This document shows, one piece after another, positions 1 to 7,883 of a stretch of DNA of 64,000 nt (positions are counted from its first letter, which is position 1; each line of letters starts with the position of its first letter). Under the pieces are notes generated by a model. That model had not been told where the DNA came from. It worked only from the letters and a program-made list of their open reading frames with translations, and made no database searches. A program made the translations under genes and the position numbers. Origin of the DNA: Bordetella hinzii LMG 13501 (lineage in GTDB: Bacteria > Pseudomonadota > Gammaproteobacteria > Burkholderiales > Burkholderiaceae_B); contig NZ_LRUJ01000001.1 in assembly GCF_001548475.1 (NCBI RefSeq), positions 1-64,000 of the forward strand. Reading direction: 5' to 3'.

Positions 1-288
1 AGTCAGGTCGGGCTGCTTGTATTCGTCGATGGGCGTGGGCACGGTCACGATGAAGACATTGGCCTGGCCCAGCTCGGCGCGATCCGTCGTGTAGCTCAGG
101 TGCCTGGCCTCGGCCAGCTCCTTGTCGTCCACTTCCAGCGTATGGTCATGGCCACGGCGCAGTTCCTCGATGCGGCGCGTGTTGATGTCAAACCCGATGA
201 CGGGGCGCTTCTTGCCGAACTCCACCGCCAGCGGCAGACCGACATAGCCCAGGCCCACAATGGCCAGTTTCACATCTTGAATACGCAA
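1..288 (-). CDS. UDP-sugar 6-dehydrogenase (WbpO/TviB type), N-terminal part, runs off left edge
   Basis: Only the first 96 codons lie in the window. The protein opens with a Rossmann fold carrying GLGYVGLP (residues 12-19), followed by an acidic end of beta-2 (VIGFDIN), which is the NAD-binding signature of UDP-glucose/UDP-GlcNAc/UDP-GalNAc 6-dehydrogenases. These enzymes oxidise C6 of a nucleotide sugar to a uronic acid for O-antigen or capsule synthesis. I chose a TTG start at 286-288 because GGGAG sits 7 nt upstream; the in-frame GTG five codons later has no such site. The next gene leftward in transcription order is a lipid-linked sugar transferase, which fits an LPS or capsule locus. 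The exact substrate cannot be decided from this fragment. Confidence 0.85.
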   Translation of the reverse strand, partial: MRIQDVKLAIVGLGYVGLPLAVEFGKKRPVIGFDINTRRIEELRRGHDHTLEVDDKELAEARHLSYTTDRAELGQANVFIVTVPTPIDEYKQPDLT

Positions 289-387
289 GATAAATCTCCC
301 AGTTACCGTACAACGGCTACGGAATCGATAAAAGTTTCAGGAAGTCGTTTGGAAGTGCCCGCCGCGCCCGCGGCAGGCGTCAGGTTG

Positions 388-1491
388 TCAATGCGTGCGC
401 AGCACCGAGGGCAGCAGCAGCCACCCTGGACGGCGCCAGGACACCAGGCGCATATAGAGCCAGGTATAGACCAGAGCGAAGACCAGCAGGCTGGCGCACA
501 GCGCCCAGGCGTTGTCCCACCAGATCGTGGCCGGCACCAGCCCGATCAGGGCCAGCACCCACATATAGGGCGAGGCCAGGGCGTTGCACAGCGCGGGCAC
601 CGCGTGCCGGCTGCGGCGGCTGAAGGTGACGCGGACCAGGCGGCGGAACACCAGCTGATGCAGATGCAGCGCGTCGGGCTGATCCACCGGCACACCCCGC
701 TTGAAGCGGCGGCGCCAGATCGAAAAGCCCGTCTCGAATACGGGGTAGAACAGCACGGCCAGCGCGTAGAAGGGCGAGACGGAAGGATTGCGCACCACCA
801 GCAGCACCGCCAGCTCGGCCAGCATGAAGCCCAGGAAGTAGGCGCCGCCGTCACCCAGGAAGACGCGGCCGAAGGGGAAGTTCCAGACCAGAAAGCCCAG
901 GGTGGCCGAAGCCAGCGCGGCGGCGATCATGAAGATGGGCATGTCGCCGACCTGCAGCGCGACCAGGCTGATGGACACCGCCATCAACGTGGCGACCATG
1001 CCGGCCAAGCCGTTCATGCCGTCGACGATGTTCAGCGCGTGCGTGCAGCCGCCCACGGCGAAGACGGTAAACAACAGGGACACGGGCCAATAGGACAGCA
1101 CCCAATCCACCGGCGCGATGCCCACGCGAGACACGCCGCCCAGCAGCCACCAGGCGATGGCGGCCGAGGCAAAGGCCGCGAACAGGCGCTTGCTGGCGCC
1201 GATGTCCTTGGTGATGTCTTCGAGCAGGCCCGCCACGAAAACGGGCAAGGCGGCCACGAACAGCGCGGGCCACAGCCAGGTCAGCGTCATGTTGCTGGGG
1301 CCCAGCACCAGCAGGCCCGCCAGCGAGCCGGCCAGCACGGCCAGGCCGCCTACGCGGGGCGTGGCGCGCGTATGGGACGCCTGGGGTTTGTTGAGATCGC
1401 TGTCGCCAGTGAAGGCGCCATGCCAGCGCTCTGACGCGACGATGAGTCCCCCCACCATGAACGCGACCACGCAGATATACAGCCAGGTCAC
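388..1491 (-). CDS. Glycosyltransferase family 4 / WecA-WbpL-like undecaprenyl-phosphate sugar-1-phosphate transferase
   Basis: A 367-aa polytopic inner-membrane protein of the MraY/WecA superfamily, which transfers a sugar-1-phosphate from a UDP-sugar to undecaprenyl phosphate and so starts O-antigen repeat synthesis. Family marks seen: an acidic EDxxxD loop near residues 91-96 (position of the DDxxD motif), NIVDGMNGLAG at 154-164, FLGDGGAYF at 211-219, and a basic/His cytoplasmic loop HLHQLVFRR around 276-284. About ten hydrophobic segments alternate with these loops. The start is GTG, with AGGTG about 5 nt upstream. It shares the strand with the dehydrogenase fragment 99 bp downstream, so co-transcription is likely. 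WbpL-like (FucNAc) versus WecA-like (GlcNAc) specificity is not resolved. Confidence 0.9.
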   Translation of the reverse strand: MTWLYICVVAFMVGGLIVASERWHGAFTGDSDLNKPQASHTRATPRVGGLAVLAGSLAGLLVLGPSNMTLTWLWPALFVAALPVFVAGLLEDITKDIGASKRLFAAFASAAIAWWLLGGVSRVGIAPVDWVLSYWPVSLLFTVFAVGGCTHALNIVDGMNGLAGMVATLMAVSISLVALQVGDMPIFMIAAALASATLGFLVWNFPFGRVFLGDGGAYFLGFMLAELAVLLVVRNPSVSPFYALAVLFYPVFETGFSIWRRRFKRGVPVDQPDALHLHQLVFRRLVRVTFSRRSRHAVPALCNALASPYMWVLALIGLVPATIWWDNAWALCASLLVFALVYTWLYMRLVSWRRPGWLLLPSVLRTH

Positions 1492-1767
1492 AGGATCACC
1501 TTTGGTTGGTCTATCGAGACAGGTCCGCCATTATGTGCGGCAGGTGTAACGCCCATATATGGGAGAGATATTCAAGTGCAAGTCGCAAGTACAGAAAGTA
1601 ACGCCTGGGTCACAGGCCGCCGCCCTATCGGACCAAGATATGTCCGATACAAATTTATTGTAGAGCTTTCCTCTCTGCTACGCCGGGAAATTTAAGGGAA
1701 AACACTTAGGCGGCTGTCCCAATTATTAACAACGAGGGACAGACTCGTTACAAAGACCGCCCAAGCG
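1492..1767. other. Non-coding leader/upstream region of the glycosyltransferase gene
   Basis: No supportable ORF. It is less GC-rich than its surroundings and lies upstream of the minus-strand glycosyltransferase, so it should hold that promoter. It contains a perfect 7-bp inverted repeat (annotated separately) and a short palindrome CCCATATATGGG near 1552-1563. Confidence 0.5.
1627..1648. promoter_or_regulatory. Inverted repeat, candidate operator upstream of the glycosyltransferase gene
   Basis: ATCGGAC (1627-1633) and GTCCGAT (1642-1648) are perfect 7-bp arms separated by 8 bp, about 136 bp upstream of the GTG start at 1491. The size and spacing suit a dimeric regulator. No known regulator motif was recognised. 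Confidence 0.35.
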
Positions 1768-1955
1768 AAAAAAAAGCCCGAGATCTGACGATCTCGGGCT
1801 AAATCCACCAAAGGAGGAGGGTGGAGGAGACAACCGTGGCATGCCGGGGTAACCCTGGCGACCCGGGGAGCGCGGGAGGGGAAGTACCACTACCTCTTTG
1901 CTCTACCTCGGACCGCTTTGCTAGGCGCTTGCGCCATCGCGTTTCGGCATCCGTT
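1768..1955 (-). ncRNA. Candidate small RNA with exposed anti-Shine-Dalgarno loop
   Basis: Read on the minus strand, a possible promoter (TTGCAT, 17-bp spacer, TACTAT) is followed by about 190 nt with no convincing ORF. These end in a classical intrinsic terminator (11-bp GC-rich stem, 4-nt loop, U tract). Just before the terminator is a 6-bp hairpin whose 10-nt loop is CTCCTCCTTT (complement of 1810-1819). The last 8 nt of that loop, CCTCCTTT, match the 3' end expected for betaproteobacterial 16S rRNA. A second CTCCTCC stretch precedes it, and a GC-rich stem-loop lies further upstream (about 1840-1870). CU-rich sRNAs with looped anti-SD motifs are known in alpha- and betaproteobacteria; identity with a named sRNA is not claimed. 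Promoter and 5' end are inferred. Confidence 0.45.
1775..1800 (-). terminator. Rho-independent terminator, minus strand
   Basis: Perfect 11-bp stem AGCCCGAGATC / GATCTCGGGCT with a TGAC loop (1786-1789). On the minus strand it is followed by at least seven U (plus-strand A run 1768-1774). No protein gene ends within 400 bp upstream on that strand, which is the main reason to suspect an RNA gene here. Confidence 0.9.
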
Positions 1956-1961
1956 GAATGA

Positions 1962-1990
1962 ATAGTAGAGGATTCTTTTGTGCGATGCAA
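1962..1990 (-). promoter_or_regulatory. Possible sigma-70 promoter of the candidate sRNA
   Basis: On the minus strand: TTGCAT (complement 1985-1990), 17-bp spacer, TACTAT (complement 1962-1967). This predicts a start near 1955. The -35 match is only 3 of 6, the -10 match 4 of 6. Confidence 0.3.
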
Positions 1991-2231
1991 GATTTTTTTT
2001 GGAATCCGCTTTCACGATGTGCAATTGTGGGGTCCACGCCGCAAATCGGCCGGAGAGGCAAGCCAGGCAAGGCTTGCGGCGAATTCCCAGTTATACGTCC
2101 CCGAATTTTATCGGCCACGCGCGACGGGGAAACCCTTGGGTAGTAACCCTTAGAAACATTCCATCCATCGCCCTCTTGCCGGCCTTGCGCGGCGGGCATT
2201 GCGGCGGCGCACCATCGGCCGCCCGGCAAGC
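1991..2231. other. Non-coding gap downstream of coq7
   Basis: Short overlapping ORFs exist on both strands but none has a ribosome-binding site, family signature or typical codon bias. It includes a T8 run (1993-2000) and two AAGGGTT-like repeats around 2129-2155. Nothing else was recognised. Confidence 0.4.
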
Positions 2232-2885
2232 TCAGAGATGGTAGGCCGTGCGGGTCATGACCTTGGACATGGCGCGCATCAGGCCGCGCACCGGGGCGGG
2301 CAAGGCCACGCCTCCGGCCCGTTCGGCGCTCTCGCGGTGGCCGGCCTCGTCATCCTTCATCTGGCGCACGATTTCGCGCGAGCGCTCATCATCGGCCGGC
2401 AACGTATGCAGATGCTCATCCAGGTGCGCTTCGACCTGGCGTTCGGTCTCGGCCATGAAACCCAGGTTGCGCGGCACGCCGGCCACGCTGGCCGCCACGC
2501 CCAGCGCGAAGGAGCCCGCATACCAGAAAGGATTGAGCAGGCTGGGACGGCTGCCCAGCTCCTTCAGGCGCTCATCGCACCAGGCCAGGTGATCCACCTC
2601 TTCGGCGGCCGCTTCGCGCAACAGCTCGCGCGTGGCGCCGTCGCGGCAGACGGCGGCCTGTCCCCGGTAAAGCGCCTGCGCGCAGACCTCGCCCACATGA
2701 TTGACCCGCATCAGGCCGGCGGCGTGGCGTTTTTCGGTTTCGGTGAGGGCCGTCTCGGCGGCGCGGGCGGGGTAGGCGCGCCCGGCCACCGCGGAACGCG
2801 ACAGCACTTGCAAGGCGCGGTCCACTTCGACCAGCACGGCGTCGAGCGGGCCCGGGCGGCGGACAAGCGGGGTGGCGGAAATCAT
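2232..2885 (-). CDS. coq7: 2-polyprenyl-3-methyl-6-methoxy-1,4-benzoquinone monooxygenase (demethoxyubiquinone hydroxylase)
   Basis: A 217-aa di-iron hydroxylase that adds the C6 hydroxyl late in ubiquinone synthesis; membrane-associated. The carboxylate/His ligand pattern of the family is present: a Glu in VGEVCAQALYRGQ, EEVDHLAWC, then VEAHLDEHL and KDDEAGHRE in the C-terminal half. The family length is about 210-220 aa, so it is complete. I chose the ATG at 2883-2885 because GAAGGAG ends 6 nt upstream; the much longer ORF upstream of it runs antisense to thyA. It is divergent from the OsmC-like gene across 126 bp. Many betaproteobacteria use this bacterial Coq7 form in place of UbiF. Confidence 0.93.
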   Translation of the reverse strand: MISATPLVRRPGPLDAVLVEVDRALQVLSRSAVAGRAYPARAAETALTETEKRHAAGLMRVNHVGEVCAQALYRGQAAVCRDGATRELLREAAAEEVDHLAWCDERLKELGSRPSLLNPFWYAGSFALGVAASVAGVPRNLGFMAETERQVEAHLDEHLHTLPADDERSREIVRQMKDDEAGHRESAERAGGVALPAPVRGLMRAMSKVMTRTAYHL

Positions 2886-3011
2886 ATGCGGCTCCTTCTG
2901 TGCGCCCCGCCCCTGAAAGCAGCCGGGGAACTCCAACGGGGATTGTAGCCAACGGGTATGATCGGCCTTTGACCGGGCGCAAGCGCCCTCTCCCGCACAA
3001 GGATTTCCGCG

Positions 3012-3443
3012 ATGGAATGCACGATCGATTGGGGCGGCCCCTCGGGCATGCTCTTCATGGCCACCACCGGCAGCGGCCACGTCGCCGCCATGGACGGCGC
3101 CGTCGAAGGCGGCGGCCACAACCGCGCCCCGCGCCCCATGGAAATGCTGCTGGCCGGCACCGGCGGCTGCACGGCCTATGACGTGGTGCTCATCCTCAAG
3201 CGCGGCCGCCACGATGTCACCGGCTGCAGCGTCAAGCTTGAAGCCGACCGCGCCGACACCGATCCCAAGGTATTCACGCGCATCCATTTCGCCTTCACGG
3301 TGACCGGCAACAAGCTGCCGCGCGCCGCCGTCGAACGGGCCGTCCAGCTGTCGCACGAAAAGTACTGCTCGGCTTCGGCCATGCTCGAAAAGACCGCCGA
3401 GCTGACCTTCTCGGTCGACATCGTCGACACGGCCGCCGCCTGA
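3012..3443 (+). CDS. OsmC/Ohr-family protein, YhfA type
   Basis: A 143-aa OsmC-fold protein. The two family cysteines are in GGCTAYDVV (C53 region) and KYCSASAML, each at the expected position for the redox pair of OsmC/Ohr peroxidases. The short length and N-terminal WGGPSG segment resemble the YhfA subgroup, whose physiological substrate is unknown. The start is the ATG at 3012. It lies head-to-head with coq7 and 43 bp upstream of thyA on the same strand, so it may be co-transcribed with thyA-folA. Peroxidase activity is family knowledge, not shown here. Confidence 0.88.
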   Translation: MECTIDWGGPSGMLFMATTGSGHVAAMDGAVEGGGHNRAPRPMEMLLAGTGGCTAYDVVLILKRGRHDVTGCSVKLEADRADTDPKVFTRIHFAFTVTGNKLPRAAVERAVQLSHEKYCSASAMLEKTAELTFSVDIVDTAAA

Positions 3444-3486
3444 CCCTTCTCTGTCTTGCCCCGGGCGCGCCGCGCCCGCCTCCGCG

Positions 3487-4458
3487 ATGAAACAGTATCT
3501 CGACCTCGTCCAGTCCATTCTCGACCACGGCGCCTGGCAGGAAAACCGCACCGGCGTGCGCACCCTGTCCCTGCCCGGCGCCATGCTGCGCTTCGACCTG
3601 CAACAGGGCTTTCCGGCGGTCACCACCAAGAAGCTGGCCTTCAAATCGGCCATCGGCGAGCTGGTGGGCTTCATGCGGGGCGCGCGCAGCGCGGCCGATT
3701 TCCGCGCGCTGGGCTGCAAGGTCTGGGACCAGAACGCGAATGAAAACAGCCAGTGGCTGGCCAACCCCTACCGCGAAGGCCCCGATGACCTGGGCCCGGT
3801 CTACGGCGTGCAATGGCGCAACTGGCCGGCCTACAAGCTGCTGCCGGCCGGGCGCCTGGCGCAGATCGACGACGCACTGGGCCGGGGCTATGCGCGCGTG
3901 GCCACCGTCGAGGACAACGGCGAGCCCCACGTGCTGCTCTACAAGGCCGTGGATCAACTGCGCCAATGCCTGGACACCATTCATCGCAATCCCTCGGACC
4001 GGCGCATCCTCTTTCATGGCTGGAACTGGGCGCAGATCGAAGAGATGGCCCTGCCGCCCTGCCACCTGCTGTATCAGTTCTTGCCCAACGCCAGCACGCG
4101 CGAGATCTCGCTGTGCCTGTACATCCGTTCCAACGACGTGGGGCTGGGCACGCCCTTCAATCTCACCGAGGGCGCGGCCCTGCTGCACCTGGTGGGCCGC
4201 CTGACGGGCTACACGCCGCGCTGGTTCACGTATTTCATCGGCGATGCGCATATCTACGAAAACCATCTGGACATGCTGCGCGAACAGCTCACGCGCCAGC
4301 CCTACGAGGCGCCGCGCCTGCTGCTGTCCGACCGCATCCCGGATTTCAGCCAGACCCAGCGCTATGAACCCGAGTGGCTCGAACGTGTCGAACCGGGCGA
4401 TTTCACGCTCGAAGGCTATCAGCACCACGCGCCGCTGACCGCGCCCATGGCGGTATGA
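3487..4458 (+). CDS. thyA: Thymidylate synthase
   Basis: A 323-aa ThyA that converts dUMP plus methylene-tetrahydrofolate to dTMP and dihydrofolate. The catalytic Cys is C192 in [21 protein letters not shown] near the N-terminus binds phosphate; [14 protein letters not shown] and YHHAP-like [15 protein letters not shown] close the fold. At 323 aa it is about 60 residues longer than the E. coli enzyme. The extra material is an insertion around residues 115-165, in the region where Lactobacillus casei ThyA also has an insert. Its stop overlaps the folA ATG (ATGA), so the pair is translationally coupled, making a dTMP/folate recycling unit. Confidence 0.97.
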   Translation: MKQYLDLVQSILDHGAWQENRTGVRTLSLPGAMLRFDLQQGFPAVTTKKLAFKSAIGELVGFMRGARSAADFRALGCKVWDQNANENSQWLANPYREGPDDLGPVYGVQWRNWPAYKLLPAGRLAQIDDALGRGYARVATVEDNGEPHVLLYKAVDQLRQCLDTIHRNPSDRRILFHGWNWAQIEEMALPPCHLLYQFLPNASTREISLCLYIRSNDVGLGTPFNLTEGAALLHLVGRLTGYTPRWFTYFIGDAHIYENHLDMLREQLTRQPYEAPRLLLSDRIPDFSQTQRYEPEWLERVEPGDFTLEGYQHHAPLTAPMAV

Positions 4459-4946
4459 CCATGGCACGCCTGACCCTCGTCGTCGCCTACGCCCGCAATC
4501 GCGTCATCGGCCGCGACAACACCTTGCCCTGGCGCCTGCCAGGCGACCTGGCGCATTTCAAGCGCACCACGCTGGGCCACCCCATCGTGATGGGCCGCAA
4601 TACCTGGGAGTCGCTGGGCCGCCCGCTGCCCGGCCGCCAGAACATCGTGGTCAGCCGCAATCCGGATTACCGCGCCGAAGGCGCGCGAGTCGTGCCCGAC
4701 CTGCAGGCCGCGCTGGACGCGGCCGAGGCCGAGGACGTCTACGTCATCGGCGGCGCGCAGATCTACGCCCAGGCCCTGCCCCTGGCCGACCGCATCATCG
4801 CCACCGAGATCCAGGCCGACGTGGACGGCGACGCCTGGTTTCCGCTGCTGCCCGGCTATGCCTGGAAGGAAACCTCGCGCCAGCCCCAGCCCGAAGAAAA
4901 CGGCTACCGCTACGACTTCGTGGTCTACGAAAGAGCCGCCGCCTGA
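4455..4946 (+). CDS. folA: Dihydrofolate reductase
   Basis: A 163-aa enzyme (161 aa from the second ATG at 4461) that reduces the dihydrofolate made by ThyA to tetrahydrofolate with NADPH. The sequence shows [18 protein letters not shown] with the substrate-binding acidic residue, then [20 protein letters not shown] and [14 protein letters not shown], the NADPH-binding core. I placed the start at the ATG overlapping the thyA stop (4455). The ATG two codons later is equally possible and gives MARLTLVV, closer to the usual DHFR N-terminus. Its 3' end overlaps the convergent MocR-type gene by 22 bp. Confidence 0.96.
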   Translation: MTMARLTLVVAYARNRVIGRDNTLPWRLPGDLAHFKRTTLGHPIVMGRNTWESLGRPLPGRQNIVVSRNPDYRAEGARVVPDLQAALDAAEAEDVYVIGGAQIYAQALPLADRIIATEIQADVDGDAWFPLLPGYAWKETSRQPQPEENGYRYDFVVYERAAA

Positions 4947-6358
4947 GCGGGGCCTAAGCCGGCCTGCCCGCGCATGAAGCGCCACAAGGCCGGCTGGTCC
5001 GCATAGGCGACATTGAAGCGCATCCAGGGGATGTCGGCCTGGCCGGCATCGAAGTAGCAGCCCGGCGCCAGCCAGATGCCATCGCGCAGCGCCGCCTCGG
5101 CCACGGCCAGCGCGCCCTGCCCGCGCCCCGGCAACCGGGCCCACAGGAACAGCCCGGCCTGCGGACGCGCGGCGATCTCCAGTCCGGAATCATCCATCTG
5201 CCGCATGACCTGGGCATGCGCCTGGGCCAGGCGCTCGCGCGTGCGCAGGATATGCGCCCGGAAGCGGCCTTCGCGGATGACCTGGTGCACGACCCGCTCC
5301 ATGATCTCGGGCGAGGTCAGGCCCACGGCCATCTTGGTGCGCGCGATGTCTCGCGCCAGGTCGCGGTGGGCCACCACATAGCCCACGCGCACGGAGGGGC
5401 TGATGACCTTGGAATAGCCCCCCAGATAGATCACGCGCTCGCCGCCGTCCAGCGCGGCCAGCAGGGGCGCCAGCCCCGGCTGCAGCTCGCGGGAGATGTC
5501 GTCCTCGATGATCCAATAGCCATGGCGGCCGGCCGATTGCAGCAGGCGGAAGGCATTGGCCATGGACAGCGACATGCCCGAGGGATTCTGCAGCACGGTG
5601 TTCACGAAGAGCGCGCGCGGCTGGTGATCGCGCACCGCCCCCTCCAGCGCCTCGAGATCCAGCCCCTCTTCGCCGCGCGGCACGGCCACCACGCGCATGC
5701 CCGCCAGCCGCAGCAGCTGCAGCAGGTTGGCATAGCAGGGCTGCTCGACCAGCACCGTATCGCCCGGCCGCAGTACGCTGCGGATGACGATGTCCAGCCC
5801 GTGGGTCACGCCTTGTGTGAGCACCACCTGTTCGGGGCCGGCCAGCAGGCCGTGCTGGGCCAGCGCGGCGACGATGCTTTCGCGCAGCGGCGCATAGCCC
5901 TGCGGATGCCCATAGCCCGAGATGCGCAGCGCCGGCACCCGGCCCATATGGCGCAAAGCCAGATGCAGGCCTTCTTCGTTGAGCCATTCGCCCGGCAGCC
6001 AGCCGCAGCCCGCCTTGATGGGAATGGAGTGGTCGGCATAGATGTCCGACAGCAGCCAGTCGGTGTTGAGCCGGGGAGGCACCCAGGCGGACGGGCGGGC
6101 CGCGGGCGGGCGCGGCGGCGCCAGCACGCGATAGCCCGAACCCGGGCGCGCGGCCAGCCAGCCCTGGGCGACCAGCCGGTTATAGGCGCTGGCCACGGTG
6201 AATGTGCTCAGGCCATGCTCGCGCGCGAACTCGCGCACCGAGGCTACGGGCATACCCGGACGCAGCACCTGCTGCTCGATGGCCCGGGCGAACGCCCGCA
6301 CGACCTGTTCCACCAGGGTAGGCCCCTGTTTGCGCGAACGCACGGGCTGGAATTCCAT
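4925..6358 (-). CDS. MocR/PdxR-family transcriptional regulator (GntR winged helix fused to aminotransferase-like domain)
   Basis: A 477-aa protein in two parts. Residues 10-80 are a GntR winged helix (SVREFAREHGLSTFTVASAY). From about 110 to the end is a fold-type-I PLP aminotransferase domain with the PLP Lys at about K317 (GGYSKVISPSVRVGY). MocR regulators sense an amino compound through the PLP Schiff base and usually control an adjacent gene. Here the divergent neighbour is an omega-amino acid aminotransferase, so the likely effector is beta-alanine or a related omega-amino acid (inference). The start ATG at 6358 precedes MEFQPVRSRK. It is convergent with folA. Confidence 0.9.
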   Translation of the reverse strand: MEFQPVRSRKQGPTLVEQVVRAFARAIEQQVLRPGMPVASVREFAREHGLSTFTVASAYNRLVAQGWLAARPGSGYRVLAPPRPPAARPSAWVPPRLNTDWLLSDIYADHSIPIKAGCGWLPGEWLNEEGLHLALRHMGRVPALRISGYGHPQGYAPLRESIVAALAQHGLLAGPEQVVLTQGVTHGLDIVIRSVLRPGDTVLVEQPCYANLLQLLRLAGMRVVAVPRGEEGLDLEALEGAVRDHQPRALFVNTVLQNPSGMSLSMANAFRLLQSAGRHGYWIIEDDISRELQPGLAPLLAALDGGERVIYLGGYSKVISPSVRVGYVVAHRDLARDIARTKMAVGLTSPEIMERVVHQVIREGRFRAHILRTRERLAQAHAQVMRQMDDSGLEIAARPQAGLFLWARLPGRGQGALAVAEAALRDGIWLAPGCYFDAGQADIPWMRFNVAYADQPALWRFMRGQAGLGPAQAAALS

Positions 6359-6361
6359 GGC

Positions 6362-6393
6362 TTATCTGTACAGTTATCTGGATTCGATCTATA
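6362..6393. promoter_or_regulatory. Direct repeats, candidate MocR operator
   Basis: TTATCTG occurs at 6362-6368 and again at 6374-6380, 12 bp apart, with a related ATCTATAC at about 6387-6394. The site lies between the divergent regulator and aminotransferase genes, directly next to the regulator start. Direct repeats are the usual target form for MocR proteins. Within it CTGTACAG (6366-6373) is also a palindrome. Confidence 0.4.
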
Positions 6394-6515
6394 CGGTTTA
6401 GGACTTTTGGCTTGATTGTATATTTTCATTCCCCGCCCGGCGGCAGAGAATGCCCTGCATCCCCTATGAGCGCGGGCCGCGAGGCGCCGTGCAGATTTCT
6501 CCCCTGGAGCCCCCC

Positions 6516-7841
6516 ATGAACGCCCCCGCCGGCCTGCCCGACCTGTCCCATCTCTGGATGCCGTTTACGGCCAACCGCCAATTCAAGGCGCAGCCCCGCA
6601 TGCTGGCCGGCGCCAAAGGCATGTACTACACCTCGGTCGACGGGCGCCGGATCCTGGACGGCACGGCCGGCCTGTGGTGCGTGAACGCCGGCCACTGCCG
6701 CGAGGAGATCGCCGGCGCCATCGCCCGCCAGGCCGCCGAGATGGACTATGCCCCCGGCTTCCAGCTGGGCCATCCGGGCGCCTTCGAAGCCGCCACGGCC
6801 GTGGCGTCCTTCATGCCGGAAGGGCTGGACCGCATTTTCTTCACCAACTCCGGGTCGGAATCGGTCGATACCGCGCTGAAGATCGCGCTTGCCTACCACC
6901 GCGCGCGCGGCGAAGCCCAGCGCACCCGCCTGGTGGGCCGCGAGCGCGGCTATCACGGCGTCGGCTTCGGCGGTATCTCGGTAGGCGGCATTTCGCCCAA
7001 CCGCAAGACCTTCTCGGGCGCGCTGCTGCCAGCCGTCGACCACCTGCCCCATACTCACAACCTCGAGAAGAACGCCTTCACCCAGGGCCAGCCGGAATGG
7101 GGCGCCCACCTGGCCGATGACCTGGAGCGCATCATCGCCCTGCATGATGCGTCGACCATCGCCGCCGTGGTGGTCGAACCCATGGCCGGCTCCACCGGCG
7201 TGCTGATCCCGCCCAAGGGCTACCTGGAACGCCTGCGCGAGATCACCGCCCGCCACGGCATCCTGCTGATCTTCGACGAGGTCATCACGGCCTATGGCCG
7301 CCTGGGCTCGGCGACGGCTTCGGAATACTTCGGCGTCACGCCCGACATCATTACCATGGCCAAGGGCGTCAGCAATGCCGCCGTGCCGGCCGGCGCGGTC
7401 GCGGTGCGCCGCGACGTGCATGACGCCATCATCAATGGCGCGCAGGGCGGCATCGAGTTCTTCCATGGCTATACCTATTCGGCCCATCCGCTGGCCACGG
7501 CGGCCATCCTGGCCACGCTGGACATCTATCGCCGCGAACGCCTGTTCGAGCGCGCCCGCGAGCTGTCGCCCGCCTTCGAGCGCGCCGCCCACGGCCTGCG
7601 CGGCGCCGACCATGTCATCGACGTGCGCAACATCGGCCTGGTAGCGGGCATCGAGCTGGCGCCGCGCGCCGGCGCGCCCGGCGCCCGCGCCGCCGAAGCC
7701 TTCCAGAAGTGCTTCGACCGGGGCCTGATGGTGCGCTACACCGGCGACATCCTGGCCATCTCGCCGCCGCTCATCATCGACGAAGCCCAGATCGGCGAAA
7801 TCTTCGATACGATCGGCAAAGTCCTCAAGGAAATCGCCTGA
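6516..7841 (+). CDS. Omega-amino acid (beta-alanine)--pyruvate aminotransferase
   Basis: A 441-aa class III PLP aminotransferase that moves the amino group of beta-alanine (or another omega-amino acid) to pyruvate, giving malonate semialdehyde and alanine. Seen: the N-terminal LWMPFTANRQFK typical of OapT-type enzymes, FFTNSGSESVDTALK (PLP phosphate), LLIFDEVITAYGR, and the Schiff-base Lys K283 in ITMAKGVSNAAVPAG. The ATG at 6516 gives the family's normal 440-450 aa; TGGAG precedes it by about 6-8 nt. It is followed 42 bp later by the semialdehyde dehydrogenase that would consume its product, and controlled from the divergent MocR side. Taurine or gamma-aminobutyrate use cannot be excluded. 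Confidence 0.92.
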   Translation: MNAPAGLPDLSHLWMPFTANRQFKAQPRMLAGAKGMYYTSVDGRRILDGTAGLWCVNAGHCREEIAGAIARQAAEMDYAPGFQLGHPGAFEAATAVASFMPEGLDRIFFTNSGSESVDTALKIALAYHRARGEAQRTRLVGRERGYHGVGFGGISVGGISPNRKTFSGALLPAVDHLPHTHNLEKNAFTQGQPEWGAHLADDLERIIALHDASTIAAVVVEPMAGSTGVLIPPKGYLERLREITARHGILLIFDEVITAYGRLGSATASEYFGVTPDIITMAKGVSNAAVPAGAVAVRRDVHDAIINGAQGGIEFFHGYTYSAHPLATAAILATLDIYRRERLFERARELSPAFERAAHGLRGADHVIDVRNIGLVAGIELAPRAGAPGARAAEAFQKCFDRGLMVRYTGDILAISPPLIIDEAQIGEIFDTIGKVLKEIA

Positions 7842-7883
7842 ACCTTCCGGGCGGGCCCCTGCCCGCCCCTTGCGCCCTCACCC

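Noticed and set aside
1810-1829. AAAGGAGGAG-like strong Shine-Dalgarno on the plus strand
   Set aside because: The next ATG (1841) opens only three codons before a stop; the sequence is the complement of the anti-SD loop.
1799-1990. 63-codon minus-strand ORF
   Set aside because: It ends at the terminator stem and has no ribosome-binding site or recognisable motif; a non-coding RNA explains the structure better.
2129-2155. Repeated AAGGGTT elements near the coq7 3' side as a regulator site
   Set aside because: No gene start nearby; only short matches with no symmetric arrangement.
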